Source of the DNA: Candidatus Binatia bacterium
GTDB lineage: Bacteria > Desulfobacterota > Binatia > Bin18
Length of the DNA stretch: 61,487 bases
NCBI GenBank assembly: GCA_022826945.1
Contig: JAJDTY010000055.1
Location: 1 to 61,487 of the forward strand
Direction of reading: 5' to 3'
This document shows, one piece after another, positions 51,699-60,943 of the stretch. A model generated the notes under the pieces. The model ran no database searches and was not told the DNA's origin. It worked only from the letters and a program-made list of their open reading frames with translations. Numbering within the stretch: position 1 is the stretch's first letter; each line of letters begins with the position of its first letter. The translations under genes were made by a program, and so were the position numbers.

Positions 51699-53765
51699 CT
51701 ACAGTTCGCGACCACATTTCTCGCCATCAAAAATGGCGGCCGTCACATCTCGCGGGGCCGCCACATCACCGATTCTGACGACTTCCGGGAAAGAGTCTTT
51801 GGCCGCAATATAGAGTTCATCGTTGGGTGCGCGAAGAATCGACATCACTACGCTATCAATCCGCTCGCGGGTTTCCAGCCCTTCCGGCCCGACCCAGATA
51901 TCATACACATCGACTTCGCCAGGACGGATCGCTTCGACAAAATATTGCTGGGTAATCCGGATGCCGAGCTTCTTTAGCCTCGGGAAGATATACATGATAT
52001 CCAGGTTGCGAAAGAGGCGTTCGCCGGCAAACATGCGCGGGCTGAGAACCTCGACCTCGACCCCTGCTTTGGCCAGCACTTGGGCCAGGGCAAAAGGCAA
52101 ATGGCCGCCCGTCTCATCCAGAATGAAAACGCGCGAGCCGAGCGCCTGGGTGTCTGCGAGGACTCGCCTGGTTGCCGTGCCAACATCAAGCACGTGGGGG
52201 AGATCAGTTCCGGGAATGGTCTCACGCTCAGGACGATAGAGGCTCTGACCGGTGCGTTCGTAAGAGGCGCCGGTTGCAACTACAACGCTTGATGCTTCGA
52301 TATTCCGCAGGGATTGGGGTGTGACCTCCACGCCACACTGGACCTCGACCCCCGCATTTTCGACCTCCCGCTCAAGGTTGTCGATCGCAATCGACCAGGC
52401 AGTCAGACCCGGCAGTTGTTTCAGCACACGCAAATGGCCGCCTAACTGGTCGGCGCGTTCAAGCAAGGTAACCGCGTGACCGCGCTTGGCAGCAACCGAG
52501 GCAGCTTTCATCCCAGCGGGCCCGCCACCGATGACCACAATATGCTTTTGGTCCGCCTCCGGGACGCGCTGCAGCGAACCCTCTCCCCAGTAGGCTTCTC
52601 TGCCGCTGACCGGATTCAGGGTGCAGATGAGCTCGCGGTGTTCAAACAGCCGTGCGCCACACTCATTACACCGGTTGCAGCGGATGATTTCGTGTTCGCG
52701 ACCTTCGCGCGTCTTTTTCACCGTAAAGGGGTCTGTCAGAAGCTGTCTGGCCATCGCGACCATGTCTGCCGCGTCGCTTTCCAATATGGCTTCAGCCGTC
52801 CGGAGATCACGGACCTTCCCCACAACAAAGACCTTGCCACGATCGCCAACGATTTCTTTGGCACGTTTGCTGAACGGCGCCAGCCAGCCATCCGGCTCGT
52901 CCCCTTCCATACTGGGCAGCGCCAGATGAAGCGTGTGATAGCCACCAGCCGAGATGTTGAAGAAGTCAAACAAGCCGGTCGCCGCCAGCACCTCGACCTG
53001 TTCTTCTGCCTGCTCCGGGGTAATCCCACCCTCGGGGCCAAGAAATTCATCCCACGACAGCCGGACCCCCACTACAAAATCAGGCCCGACCCGCTTACGC
53101 ACTTGCTCGGCGCATTCGATGAGCACTTGACAGCGCTTGGCCGGTGTCCCGCCGTAGGCGTCGTCGCGTTTATTGTAGGTCGGACTCATGAACTGACCCA
53201 GGCCGTAACTATGCGCCCCGTGCAATTCGACCCCATCGAGCCCGGCGCGCTTGACGTTTGCCGCCGACTGTCCAAAGTCGTGCGTTAATTCCGCGATCTC
53301 GTCAGGCCCTATCACGAGGGGAATTTCATTGTGCACGACTGAGGGGATACGCGACGCCCCCCAGATGGGTTTGTTGCGGTCGATGAACATCCGGCCGCGA
53401 TCATGGACGCCCATTGAGGCAAGCTGGACAAAGATGCTGGCGCCCTGCTGATGCACGGCATCGGCCAGCTTCGTCATGGACGGAATACAACTCTCGCTCC
53501 AGACATCGACGATATGGAAAAACGAACCTAGCGCGCTTCGGGCGGCCGCAACGGTTTCGGTAATGCACAGCGCCACGCCTCCTTTGGCGCGCTCACGAAA
53601 ATACGCGATCTGTCGGTCAGAGAAAACATGGTCGCGGGGGTCACCGTGCTGCGAGCTGTGGGCGGGTTGCAGAATCCGATTCCGCAGCGTGAGATTGCCG
53701 AGTTGCAACGGCTCCCACACGCGTGACAGATCGGGACTTTGTGATTGCTGTGCCGACGTGCTCAT
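51699..53765 (-). CDS. TMADH/FadH-like OYE-type Fe-S flavoprotein
   Basis: 688 residues from the ATG at 53765 (SD AAGGAGGG). N-terminal FMN barrel: WEPLQLGNLTLRNRI, VELHGAHSYGLGQF (His182, His185), YNKRDDAYGG. The 4Fe-4S cysteines are C363-x2-C366-x2-C369-x11-C381. The C-terminal FAD/NAD-like half (VVIGGGPAGM, GGHLRVLKQLPGL, VRIGDVAAPR) is close in style to trimethylamine/dimethylamine dehydrogenase. But Ser37 stands where TMADH has the FMN-linking Cys, and His182 replaces its Tyr. Either an amine dehydrogenase relative or an enoyl reductase. Follows the DMFase-like gene by 55 bases. Confidence 0.85.
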   Translation of the reverse strand: MSTSAQQSQSPDLSRVWEPLQLGNLTLRNRILQPAHSSQHGDPRDHVFSDRQIAYFRERAKGGVALCITETVAAARSALGSFFHIVDVWSESCIPSMTKLADAVHQQGASIFVQLASMGVHDRGRMFIDRNKPIWGASRIPSVVHNEIPLVIGPDEIAELTHDFGQSAANVKRAGLDGVELHGAHSYGLGQFMSPTYNKRDDAYGGTPAKRCQVLIECAEQVRKRVGPDFVVGVRLSWDEFLGPEGGITPEQAEEQVEVLAATGLFDFFNISAGGYHTLHLALPSMEGDEPDGWLAPFSKRAKEIVGDRGKVFVVGKVRDLRTAEAILESDAADMVAMARQLLTDPFTVKKTREGREHEIIRCNRCNECGARLFEHRELICTLNPVSGREAYWGEGSLQRVPEADQKHIVVIGGGPAGMKAASVAAKRGHAVTLLERADQLGGHLRVLKQLPGLTAWSIAIDNLEREVENAGVEVQCGVEVTPQSLRNIEASSVVVATGASYERTGQSLYRPERETIPGTDLPHVLDVGTATRRVLADTQALGSRVFILDETGGHLPFALAQVLAKAGVEVEVLSPRMFAGERLFRNLDIMYIFPRLKKLGIRITQQYFVEAIRPGEVDVYDIWVGPEGLETRERIDSVVMSILRAPNDELYIAAKDSFPEVVRIGDVAAPRDVTAAIFDGEKCGREL

Positions 53766-53820
53766 CTGTTCCCTCCTTATTAGATTAGAGCAACGACTCA
53801 GGAGCTTCTCTCTACTCAGA

Positions 53821-55959
53821 CTATCCAGCTTCAGGTGGAGCGAAGGATGTCGGATCGGCAAAGCGATGTACCACATTGGCCGTAATCTGAGCGATATCGT
53901 TGTCATAGCCGTTGCGAGCAAGCGCGCCAAACCACGAAATCGAGCCAACGGAAAATACGGCCCCACCGGCCGGTGTCTCAAAAAACACGAGGTCTGCCCG
54001 GACGACCGGATCGGGGGAGGGCACGATGGTCGATGCCTGGAGTTCTTCTTTAGTCCGAGTCATGTCAGGCCCAAACTCGGTTGCGGAAGCGAGGATAACA
54101 GTGTGGGCGGGGGAGCCGAGCGTTTGGCTACAGCGGTCAACCTCCTGACCGGCCGCACCGCCGCCGAGCCCTGAGGTGCCAATCTCTTCATCCGTCACTC
54201 CCTCAAATATCCACGCGGCCCGAGAGGTATAGCTCTCCGGACTCCGCTTGTAGCCGACGGCCCGTTTGAATCCTTGCGCAGCAAAGCCGACTCCCACGAG
54301 GGTATTCGGCGTCCGGCCCAAACGCCGCCACAAGCCGCCGTACTCACCGGTAAAGGCGTGGTAAGACTCTCCCGGTTCGGTTTGCCAGTTCCGCACGCCG
54401 TCCTCAGCCCGCCGTAATTCGACTGCTCCAGGCCAGACGTCGCTCAGCGCGACACGCCAATAAAATCCGTTGCCGCCGAGATACATCAATCGTCCACCAC
54501 GCCGCAGCCATTCTTCAAGGGCATCGAGCATCCGGGTTGACCAATACTCTGGATGAGTCCCGGTCACAATGACCCGGTACGGAGTCAGCGCGTCGATCCC
54601 TTCGGCATGGACATCTTCGTCAGCGAGGATATCGTGACCAACCTGGAGATGGTCGAGGAAGGCGTTAATGTCCGTATCCGGGGTGAAATTCCAACCGTCC
54701 GCCCCGGGCCGGAGTTGGAGGACCGGGCGGCGTCGAGAACTGAACATGACGCCACTGCCATCCGTGTGTTTCTCGTACGTGGACCGACCAACTTCAGGAT
54801 GGTGGCGTAGGTATTCGTGCTCAGGACGCAGGCGGGATCGCGTGGCGATAAAGTCCGCGCCTTCAAACAACATCCGGTGATTGGCGTAGGCCATATAGGT
54901 GCAGGAGGACATGAGCAGGGCGACATCGGCCGTTGGCGCATGCTGGGCGGGACGAACGAAAAACGGTATCCGATCCTGGCCCTGGGCGGCTCGGAGGCGA
55001 AAGGCATAGATGCCGCTCGCAAGATCGGCTGGTAGGTTCAGCTCTGCTGTGACCGGCCAGTCGGCGTCATATAAATCGTCACTATGAAAATGAATGGCAT
55101 CATAATGCGATGGCATGGCTGTCCAGGCGTGATGACTGCCGTCCCAGTCGGGACCCGTAACCGCCCGCGCGGGAAGCTGGTAGAGGAGGCCGTAGCGCTC
55201 ATGACCACTGACGTCAACGATCTGCTTCCCACCCATGTCTTTGGAGAAGTCCCATTCCAGGGTCTTTGCATCAAGGGTCAGCACGGGTCTGGCAAGGCGA
55301 CCGTCGAAATGATCGCCGTCAGATGAAGCCGCGAACAAACAACGGTGGAGCCGTCCCGTTGGTATTGCGCCGATTGCAGCGCTCGCGGTATGGGGCTCGA
55401 ATCGCTCAAACACGTCCTGACCGGGTGAACGACTTGGCCACGGGGTGAGTGTGCCCGTCACAACGCCGTCCTTCAGATTCGCTAGGATTTCGACTTGGTA
55501 CCAGCGTTTGGCCTGGAGAGGCTGCTCGCGCAGGATGAGCTCGGCCTTCCCGACGCAAGTCACAAGACGTTTCTCCGATAGCCTCAGCACCAGCAGCGAT
55601 CCAGATTCACCAACGACCGAAAACAGGGTCTGATCCTGACCCGGTCGCGTCGCGAAGACGTGAACTGTGAATTTTATCTGTCGTGTGACCGAGAGACCCG
55701 ACAAATCGACTTCTCCGTAAGAGCCGGGCTGTAAACACTGTTCAGTAAGCACGACCTCGGCGGGCAGATCACTCGGCACTTCTATTTCTTTGAAACCGGG
55801 TCCACTCCGGGTTGGGTCGCCACAGATAATACGGACGAGATCGAGTTGGGCAGGACCGGGCGTATGGCTGGAGGCCATACAGCGGATTGCTTCCCCGGCA
55901 CGGAGTGAGAGTGGTTCACAGTAGCCGGTAATGGTCTTTATGTGCTTGGGATCGTCCAT
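53821..55959 (-). CDS. N,N-dimethylformamidase large-subunit-like protein (copy 2)
   Basis: 712 residues, clearly paralogous to the protein at 20160-22391. N-terminal YCEPLSLRAGEAIRC, a middle domain (weaker LamG-like), and the catalytic domain with CTYMAYAN (Tyr355/358), STYEKHTDGSG (Tyr395), THPEYW (Glu471) and RLMYLGGNGFYW. The three candidate iron ligands match those of copy 1. Its ATG overlaps the stop of the beta-carbonic anhydrase (TAATG at 55957-55961), so the two are translated together. Amide hydrolysis likely; the true substrate is not known. No alpha subunit seen. Confidence 0.85.
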   Translation of the reverse strand: MDDPKHIKTITGYCEPLSLRAGEAIRCMASSHTPGPAQLDLVRIICGDPTRSGPGFKEIEVPSDLPAEVVLTEQCLQPGSYGEVDLSGLSVTRQIKFTVHVFATRPGQDQTLFSVVGESGSLLVLRLSEKRLVTCVGKAELILREQPLQAKRWYQVEILANLKDGVVTGTLTPWPSRSPGQDVFERFEPHTASAAIGAIPTGRLHRCLFAASSDGDHFDGRLARPVLTLDAKTLEWDFSKDMGGKQIVDVSGHERYGLLYQLPARAVTGPDWDGSHHAWTAMPSHYDAIHFHSDDLYDADWPVTAELNLPADLASGIYAFRLRAAQGQDRIPFFVRPAQHAPTADVALLMSSCTYMAYANHRMLFEGADFIATRSRLRPEHEYLRHHPEVGRSTYEKHTDGSGVMFSSRRRPVLQLRPGADGWNFTPDTDINAFLDHLQVGHDILADEDVHAEGIDALTPYRVIVTGTHPEYWSTRMLDALEEWLRRGGRLMYLGGNGFYWRVALSDVWPGAVELRRAEDGVRNWQTEPGESYHAFTGEYGGLWRRLGRTPNTLVGVGFAAQGFKRAVGYKRSPESYTSRAAWIFEGVTDEEIGTSGLGGGAAGQEVDRCSQTLGSPAHTVILASATEFGPDMTRTKEELQASTIVPSPDPVVRADLVFFETPAGGAVFSVGSISWFGALARNGYDNDIAQITANVVHRFADPTSFAPPEAG

Positions 55960-56540
55960 TAAGGAACTTTCCCTGCTTCCGTTGCCTCAGGCACTTCTTC
56001 AAGCCTACCCGTTTTGACATTGTAGATATAACCGTAAATGGGAATGTCGCCGGGAACCAAGGGGTGATTGCGGACACGCGTCACGTCTTCGACCAGACTT
56101 TTTGTGCTGTCGGAGATCGTCAGCCAGTCGATATAGCTCCCTTCTGTTGAACCAGGTCCCTCGCCGGAGTCCTGCCAGCCTGAAGCGCCCATTGTGGCGG
56201 TCTGCAAACTGCTGGCGAGGAGGCCGCGCATCACCTCATCGGTGAAGGTCGCCATACCACACTGGGTGTGATGAATGACAAACCACTCCCGCGTTCCCAG
56301 CAGTTTGTACGAAATCACGAAGGAGCGGATGGCGTCATCACTCGCCCGTCCACCCGCGTTACGGATCACATGCGCATCGCCCTCCGCCAAGCCGGCATAT
56401 TTGGCGGGATCGAGCCGCGCGTCCATACAGGTCAGAATGGCAAAACGTCTGCCCGGCGGGGCTGGCAAGTCAGCTTTCTTCCCAAAATCCTGGGCGTAGG
56501 CGGCGTTGGCCGCGAGGACTTCATCTCGGATCTGACTCAT
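55959..56540 (-). CDS. beta-carbonic anhydrase
   Basis: 193 residues from the ATG at 56540 (SD AAAGGAG); upstream in-frame ATGs give an unlikely extension. Zinc ligands Cys38 ([10 protein letters not shown]), His91 and Cys94 (HHTQCGM), with the Asp40-Arg42 dyad, are those of beta-class carbonic anhydrase (CS2/COS hydrolases share them). It interconverts CO2 and bicarbonate. Overlap with the DMFase-like gene implies a joint task; COS/CS2 hydrolysis is an alternative. Confidence 0.9.
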   Translation of the reverse strand: MSQIRDEVLAANAAYAQDFGKKADLPAPPGRRFAILTCMDARLDPAKYAGLAEGDAHVIRNAGGRASDDAIRSFVISYKLLGTREWFVIHHTQCGMATFTDEVMRGLLASSLQTATMGASGWQDSGEGPGSTEGSYIDWLTISDSTKSLVEDVTRVRNHPLVPGDIPIYGYIYNVKTGRLEEVPEATEAGKVP

Positions 56541-56692
56541 GAGGTGTCTCCTTTGCTGACATATCGATATACCAGATTGTCTGGACGCTGTCGTAGGTCC
56601 ATGTGGAATAGAATGAGGGGCGTACCACTGGGCAGACGTTGATCGTATAAAATGATACGCCTCAGTAAAAAGCAACGGAAAGGAACGCAAAC

Positions 56693-57307
56693 ATGGCAAA
56701 ACCCAAGCTGTACGGGATTTCTGGCTCGCGGGCGATACGTTCAATGTGGGCGATTGAGGAAGTGGGCATTGAGTATGAGCATGTCTCGGTCAATTTCATG
56801 GACGAGTCGAAAACGCCGGAGTATCTGGCAGTAAATCCGAACGGTCGCATTCCCGCCTTGCAAGATGGCGATGTGACCCTGTTTGAGTCCATGGCGATCA
56901 ATCTCTATTTGGCCAAAACCTACGGCGGCGATCTCTACCCCAGTAATCCTGCCGATGAAGCCCTGGTCTGGCAATGGAGTGTGTGGGTCATGACCGAGAT
57001 CGAGCCACCCCAGATGGACATCGTGGTCCAAAAGTTTTTTACGCCTGAGGAGAAGCGGAACGCGGCGGTTCTTACCGCTGCCGAAAAAACGCTGGCCCGA
57101 CCCTTGAAGGTGCTCGATGACACCTTGGCCAAAAGAGATTGGCTGGTTGGCGATGCCTTTAGCATCGCCGATCTCAATGTCTCTGGGGTGATGATGCTGC
57201 TCTCGATGGTGAAATTTGACTACTCAGCCTACGCCAACGTGAAGCGTTGGGCAGAGGCCTGCTATGCCCGGCCCTCGCTTGAGCGGGCCAAGGCGGTTGG
57301 CAAATAG
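56693..57307 (+). CDS. glutathione S-transferase
   Basis: 204 residues, SD AAAGGAA. N-terminal GST domain [21 protein letters not shown] with the Ser-Arg active region, NPNGRIPAL and the [15 protein letters not shown] glutathione contact; C-terminal helical domain with [12 protein letters not shown]. Standard length. Likely detoxification of electrophiles. Divergent from the carbonic anhydrase and convergent with the epoxide hydrolase-like gene. Confidence 0.92.
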   Translation: MAKPKLYGISGSRAIRSMWAIEEVGIEYEHVSVNFMDESKTPEYLAVNPNGRIPALQDGDVTLFESMAINLYLAKTYGGDLYPSNPADEALVWQWSVWVMTEIEPPQMDIVVQKFFTPEEKRNAAVLTAAEKTLARPLKVLDDTLAKRDWLVGDAFSIADLNVSGVMMLLSMVKFDYSAYANVKRWAEACYARPSLERAKAVGK

Positions 57308-57327
57308 TCTGACGCGGGCACTCCGTT

Positions 57328-58281
57328 CTACAGGTCGCGTAAGAAGCGCAGGATGCACGCGGTTGTTTCCTGCGGCTTTTCCGCCTGCACCCAATGACCG
57401 GCGCCTTCGATGATTTCGAGAAAGCGCAGGTCTTCAAACGCGTCTGGAAACGTGGCGCGCCAGTTGGGATCGTAGAGCAGGACATCGTCTGCCGCCCCGG
57501 CAACAAAGGCCGCGGGCTGAGAGAATTTCTTGCCTTCGAGTTCGGGCGTAATGCCATTATTCGTCGGGATATTACGGTACCAGTTCACCGGTCCCCGGAA
57601 ACCGCTCGTCCGGTACTGCTCGACGTAATAGTCGAGGTCTTCCGGCGTGAGCCAGCTTGGCAACTGCTGTGGCTCGGGCAGTACGTCCAGCAGGCCGCTC
57701 GACCTGGGGTGCTCCAGTTGCTTCATCCAACTCTGCGCCGGCGCGTCGGCGCACAGCCCGTAATACAGGATACGCAGGCTGCGCTCTAAATCTTCTTCAA
57801 GCTCGGCTTCCACCCGGCCCTCTTCCTGAAAGTAGCGGATATACCAGAATTGGTCGTCCATGCCCGGCGGATTCACCGCGGCGTCTGTCATGCGCCAAAA
57901 GGGAACGGACAGGCCCATCACGGCGGTACAGCTCTCCTCGTGGAGCAGGGCGGTATTCCAGGCCACAACGCAGCCCCAGTCATGGCCGATGAGCGTGAAT
58001 TCATCATAGCCCAGGGCCGGGGCGATACCGGCCACATCGGCGGCCAGCGTACGAATATTATAATCCGAGACGTTGGGGGGACACTCACTGCCGCCATAGC
58101 CGCGTTGGTCGGGCACGGCGACGCGATAGCCTGCGGCCACGAGCGGATCAATCTGGTGTCGCCACAGATACCAGCACTGCGGCCAGCCGTGGAGTAGAAT
58201 CACCAGCGGTCCATCGCCTTCCACGACGGTGCGTAGCCGGACTCCGTTGGTTTGAATCATCTCAAAATTGCGATCGATCAT
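57328..58281 (-). CDS. epoxide-hydrolase-like alpha/beta hydrolase
   Basis: 317 residues. Oxyanion loop LLHGWPQCWYLWRHQ, nucleophile Asp101 in LIGHDWGCVVAWN, ring-opening tyrosines in the lid (FRGPVNWYRN), and C-terminal EGAGHWVQAEKPQE with the catalytic His. These are hallmarks of soluble epoxide hydrolases or haloalkane dehalogenase-like enzymes; the HGWP oxyanion motif and Asp nucleophile favour epoxide hydrolase. SD GAGGAG. Follows the PhyH gene by 64 bases. Confidence 0.88.
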   Translation of the reverse strand: MIDRNFEMIQTNGVRLRTVVEGDGPLVILLHGWPQCWYLWRHQIDPLVAAGYRVAVPDQRGYGGSECPPNVSDYNIRTLAADVAGIAPALGYDEFTLIGHDWGCVVAWNTALLHEESCTAVMGLSVPFWRMTDAAVNPPGMDDQFWYIRYFQEEGRVEAELEEDLERSLRILYYGLCADAPAQSWMKQLEHPRSSGLLDVLPEPQQLPSWLTPEDLDYYVEQYRTSGFRGPVNWYRNIPTNNGITPELEGKKFSQPAAFVAGAADDVLLYDPNWRATFPDAFEDLRFLEIIEGAGHWVQAEKPQETTACILRFLRDL

Positions 58282-58345
58282 GCGTCACTCCTCAAGGTTG
58301 ATAAGCCTGTATAAAAGGGTTCGTTTGCGATGACTGGCAAACCAA

Positions 58346-59242
58346 TTAGATCTTACTACCTGTCGCGTTTTGGATTTCCCGGCGCAGCTCCGCACTGCCC
58401 AGACCTTCTCCGTCCTGCTCGCGTCCCAGGGCGTATTGCGGGCCGATGGACTCAGGCCCCTCTCCCGGTGGCAGCGGCGGCGTGTAATAGCCCAGGGCGT
58501 AACTGCCCAGCGTATAGCCGAGCAGGTCCTGCAATTCTGTTGATAAGGTTTTTGCAATCTCGGGCGGACAAGACAGGTACTGGTTTTCCTCCTGGCGCAG
58601 CCAAGCCAGCGAGTAGGTAATATTCAGGCCGATCCGGTCGTCGGCCGAGTTATTCGCGCCGGCGGCGTGCAAGACCGAGCCGGTATACAGCAGCACCGAG
58701 CCGCGCGTCATCTCGGCCTGGGCAATTTCGTTCTTGTCCGCCCGGCGTCCATCCGGCCAGTCCGGACTGCCCGGAATAACCCGCGTGGCTCCGTTTTCAC
58801 TGGTAAAATCGGTCAGCGCCCACATGGTGTTGAACTGAGGCTCGATGCCTTTCAGATAGGTTCCCCAGGCCCAGCGGTCACGGTGGATTGCCTGCTTGGG
58901 TTGGCCGGGTCGAATACGAATAATCTGGCCGAGATGGAGTTGAATGCGGGAGCAGTAGGGCGACAGAAAGGTCTGGGCGGCTTTGAGCACCGCCTGATTG
59001 GTCACCAGGTCTCGGCACGCCGGTGAGCGGGCCACCAGCGCGCCCGTGCGTGTGGTCCGGAGACCAACGAAAGGGTCCTGGCCGTTGCGCGTGGCTTCGA
59101 TATACGGTCCGGTTTCACTCAGCACCCCATCGACCTCAGCAGGGGCAAGCACATCCTTCAGGATAACCGCCCCGTCCTTTTCAATGATCGGGAGGATATC
59201 CGCGGTGTCTGCCGTTGCCGGGAGGGTTGTCAGATGTGCCAT
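58346..59242 (-). CDS. phytanoyl-CoA dioxygenase (PhyH) family protein
   Basis: 298 residues from the ATG at 59242 (SD AGAAGGAGAG). The Fe(II) facial triad is His120-x-Asp122 (IHRDRWAW) and His192 (SVLHAAGAN). It is a 2-oxoglutarate-dependent non-heme oxygenase; family members hydroxylate acyl-CoAs, amino acids or natural products. Substrate unknown. In line with the downstream epoxide hydrolase-like gene. Confidence 0.9.
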   Translation of the reverse strand: MAHLTTLPATADTADILPIIEKDGAVILKDVLAPAEVDGVLSETGPYIEATRNGQDPFVGLRTTRTGALVARSPACRDLVTNQAVLKAAQTFLSPYCSRIQLHLGQIIRIRPGQPKQAIHRDRWAWGTYLKGIEPQFNTMWALTDFTSENGATRVIPGSPDWPDGRRADKNEIAQAEMTRGSVLLYTGSVLHAAGANNSADDRIGLNITYSLAWLRQEENQYLSCPPEIAKTLSTELQDLLGYTLGSYALGYYTPPLPPGEGPESIGPQYALGREQDGEGLGSAELRREIQNATGSKI

Positions 59243-59273
59243 GATTCTCTCCTTCTGAACTTTTCCTGATCCG

Positions 59274-60893
59274 TCATGAACTGCACGATAGCATGGAACA
59301 GCCGGGACGCTGGCGGGCCCAGTCGGGCCGTTTTTGGGCGTAGGCTTCTTTATCCGGCTGTTCATCATAGGGATGACGGAGGAGTTCCAGCAAGTCGTGC
59401 ACCATAGAGGGGTCGCCCTGCTCGGCCTTGTCGATGGCGAGCTGGGCGAGATAGTTGCGCAGCACATATTTGGGATTAACCGCGTTCATCCGTTTCCGGC
59501 GCGTCTCGTCATCCGTTCCATCTTCCCTCACCCGGCCGTGATAGCGGCGCAGCCACGCGGCGATGCGGGCCGTTGTCTCCGGGGTTAGCTGTTCCGGGAC
59601 GTAGTAGGCGTCCAGCAGTGGTTCTATGAAAGTGGCATCGTCGATTGCGTCTGCGGGTTTGGCGTCGAGATCGAGGCTTGCCAGCCGCCGATAGAATATG
59701 GTCATGTCGGTCTCGGCCAGTTGCAGAATTTCCAGCAGGCCGCCGAACAGAGTGTCGTCCAGGTCGGGCTTGAAGGCTTGGAGTCCCAGTTTGTGGGCCA
59801 TCATAGCTTGCCAGCACGGTTCAAATTCCTGCCCATAGCTGTTCAGCGCCTCTACCAACGGTTCTGTCTGCTCAATCAGGGGGTAGAGGGCGTTGGCAAG
59901 CTGGACTAGGTTCCAATGGGCAATCTGGGGCTGTTTGCCAAAGGCATAGCGATGACCCGCGGCATCGGTGGTATTGGGTGTCCAGTTGGGGTCGTAGTTT
60001 TCCAGCCAGCCGTACGGACCGTAATCAATCGTCAACCCCAGGATGGACATATTATCGGTGTTCATCACCCCGTGGACAAATCCGACCCGCAGCCAGTGCA
60101 CAATCATCTGGGCAGTCGTTCGGCAGATTTCCTCGAACCAGGCCAGATAGGTCGCACGGGACGGTTCGCCCAAATGGGGAAAGTCGGTCCGGATGGTGTA
60201 GTCCACCAACTGTTGTAAGACGTCGATCTCTCCGCGGGCGGCAAATATCTGGAAATTGCCAAAGCGCACAAAAGACGGCGCGACCCGACACACCACGGCT
60301 CCCGGCTCGGGTTTAGGATTGCCATCATAAAACATATCACGGATGACGTGTTCACCCGTTGAGACTAGGCTGAGCGCGCGGGTGGTCGGGACACCGAGAT
60401 GGTGCATGGCTTCGCTGCACAAGAACTCGCGGATGGACGAGCGCAGGACGGCCAGTCCGTCCGCACTCCGCGAATAGGGTGTCAAGCCAGCCCCTTTGAG
60501 CTGGACCACCCAGCGTTTTCCAGTCGGACCGATGATCTCGCCCAGGTTAATGGCCCGGCCGTCCCCGAGTTGCCCGGCCCAGTTACCAAACTGATGACCG
60601 CCATAACACATCGCGTAGGGGTCCATGCTGTCCAGCACCCGATTACCTGAGAAGATATGGAGAAAATCGTCCGACTCGCAAAATGCACGGGAAAGGCCCA
60701 ATTCCTCGGCCACTTCCCACGCATAGGCAACTAGCTGGGGTTGCGCGACTTTTGTCGGCTGGACACGAGAATAACATGCCCGCGTGACCTGACGGCGGAC
60801 GTTTCCGGTTTCAGGGTCGGCGGGCAATTCCCGCGTAAAGTGGTTATCGAAGGTGAGCGTCTCTTGCGGCTGGTATTCCTGTTGGGCGTTCAT
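59274..60893 (-). CDS. selO: protein adenylyltransferase SelO
   Basis: 539 residues with the SelO/YdiU pseudokinase signatures: CYGGHQFGNWAGQLGDGRA, VQLKGAGLTPYSR, VLRSSIREFLCSEAMHHL, FVHGVMNTDNMSILG and IDYGPYGWLENYDP. The kinase-like active site transfers AMP to proteins. The extreme C-terminus is GCSMLSCSS, the Cys form of the position that is selenocysteine in animal SelO. That is notable because another selenoprotein is encoded in this window. Full length. Confidence 0.94.
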   Translation of the reverse strand: MNAQQEYQPQETLTFDNHFTRELPADPETGNVRRQVTRACYSRVQPTKVAQPQLVAYAWEVAEELGLSRAFCESDDFLHIFSGNRVLDSMDPYAMCYGGHQFGNWAGQLGDGRAINLGEIIGPTGKRWVVQLKGAGLTPYSRSADGLAVLRSSIREFLCSEAMHHLGVPTTRALSLVSTGEHVIRDMFYDGNPKPEPGAVVCRVAPSFVRFGNFQIFAARGEIDVLQQLVDYTIRTDFPHLGEPSRATYLAWFEEICRTTAQMIVHWLRVGFVHGVMNTDNMSILGLTIDYGPYGWLENYDPNWTPNTTDAAGHRYAFGKQPQIAHWNLVQLANALYPLIEQTEPLVEALNSYGQEFEPCWQAMMAHKLGLQAFKPDLDDTLFGGLLEILQLAETDMTIFYRRLASLDLDAKPADAIDDATFIEPLLDAYYVPEQLTPETTARIAAWLRRYHGRVREDGTDDETRRKRMNAVNPKYVLRNYLAQLAIDKAEQGDPSMVHDLLELLRHPYDEQPDKEAYAQKRPDWARQRPGCSMLSCSS

Positions 60894-60943
60894 GCCGACA
60901 CGTTAGCCCAGCGCGGTGTGACGCTCAAGGCGTGTTGTCCTGT

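Noticed and set aside
51699..53765. Calling this gene a true trimethylamine or dimethylamine dehydrogenase.
   Set aside because: The covalent-FMN Cys and active-site Tyr are both replaced; only the broad TMADH/FadH superfamily is safe.
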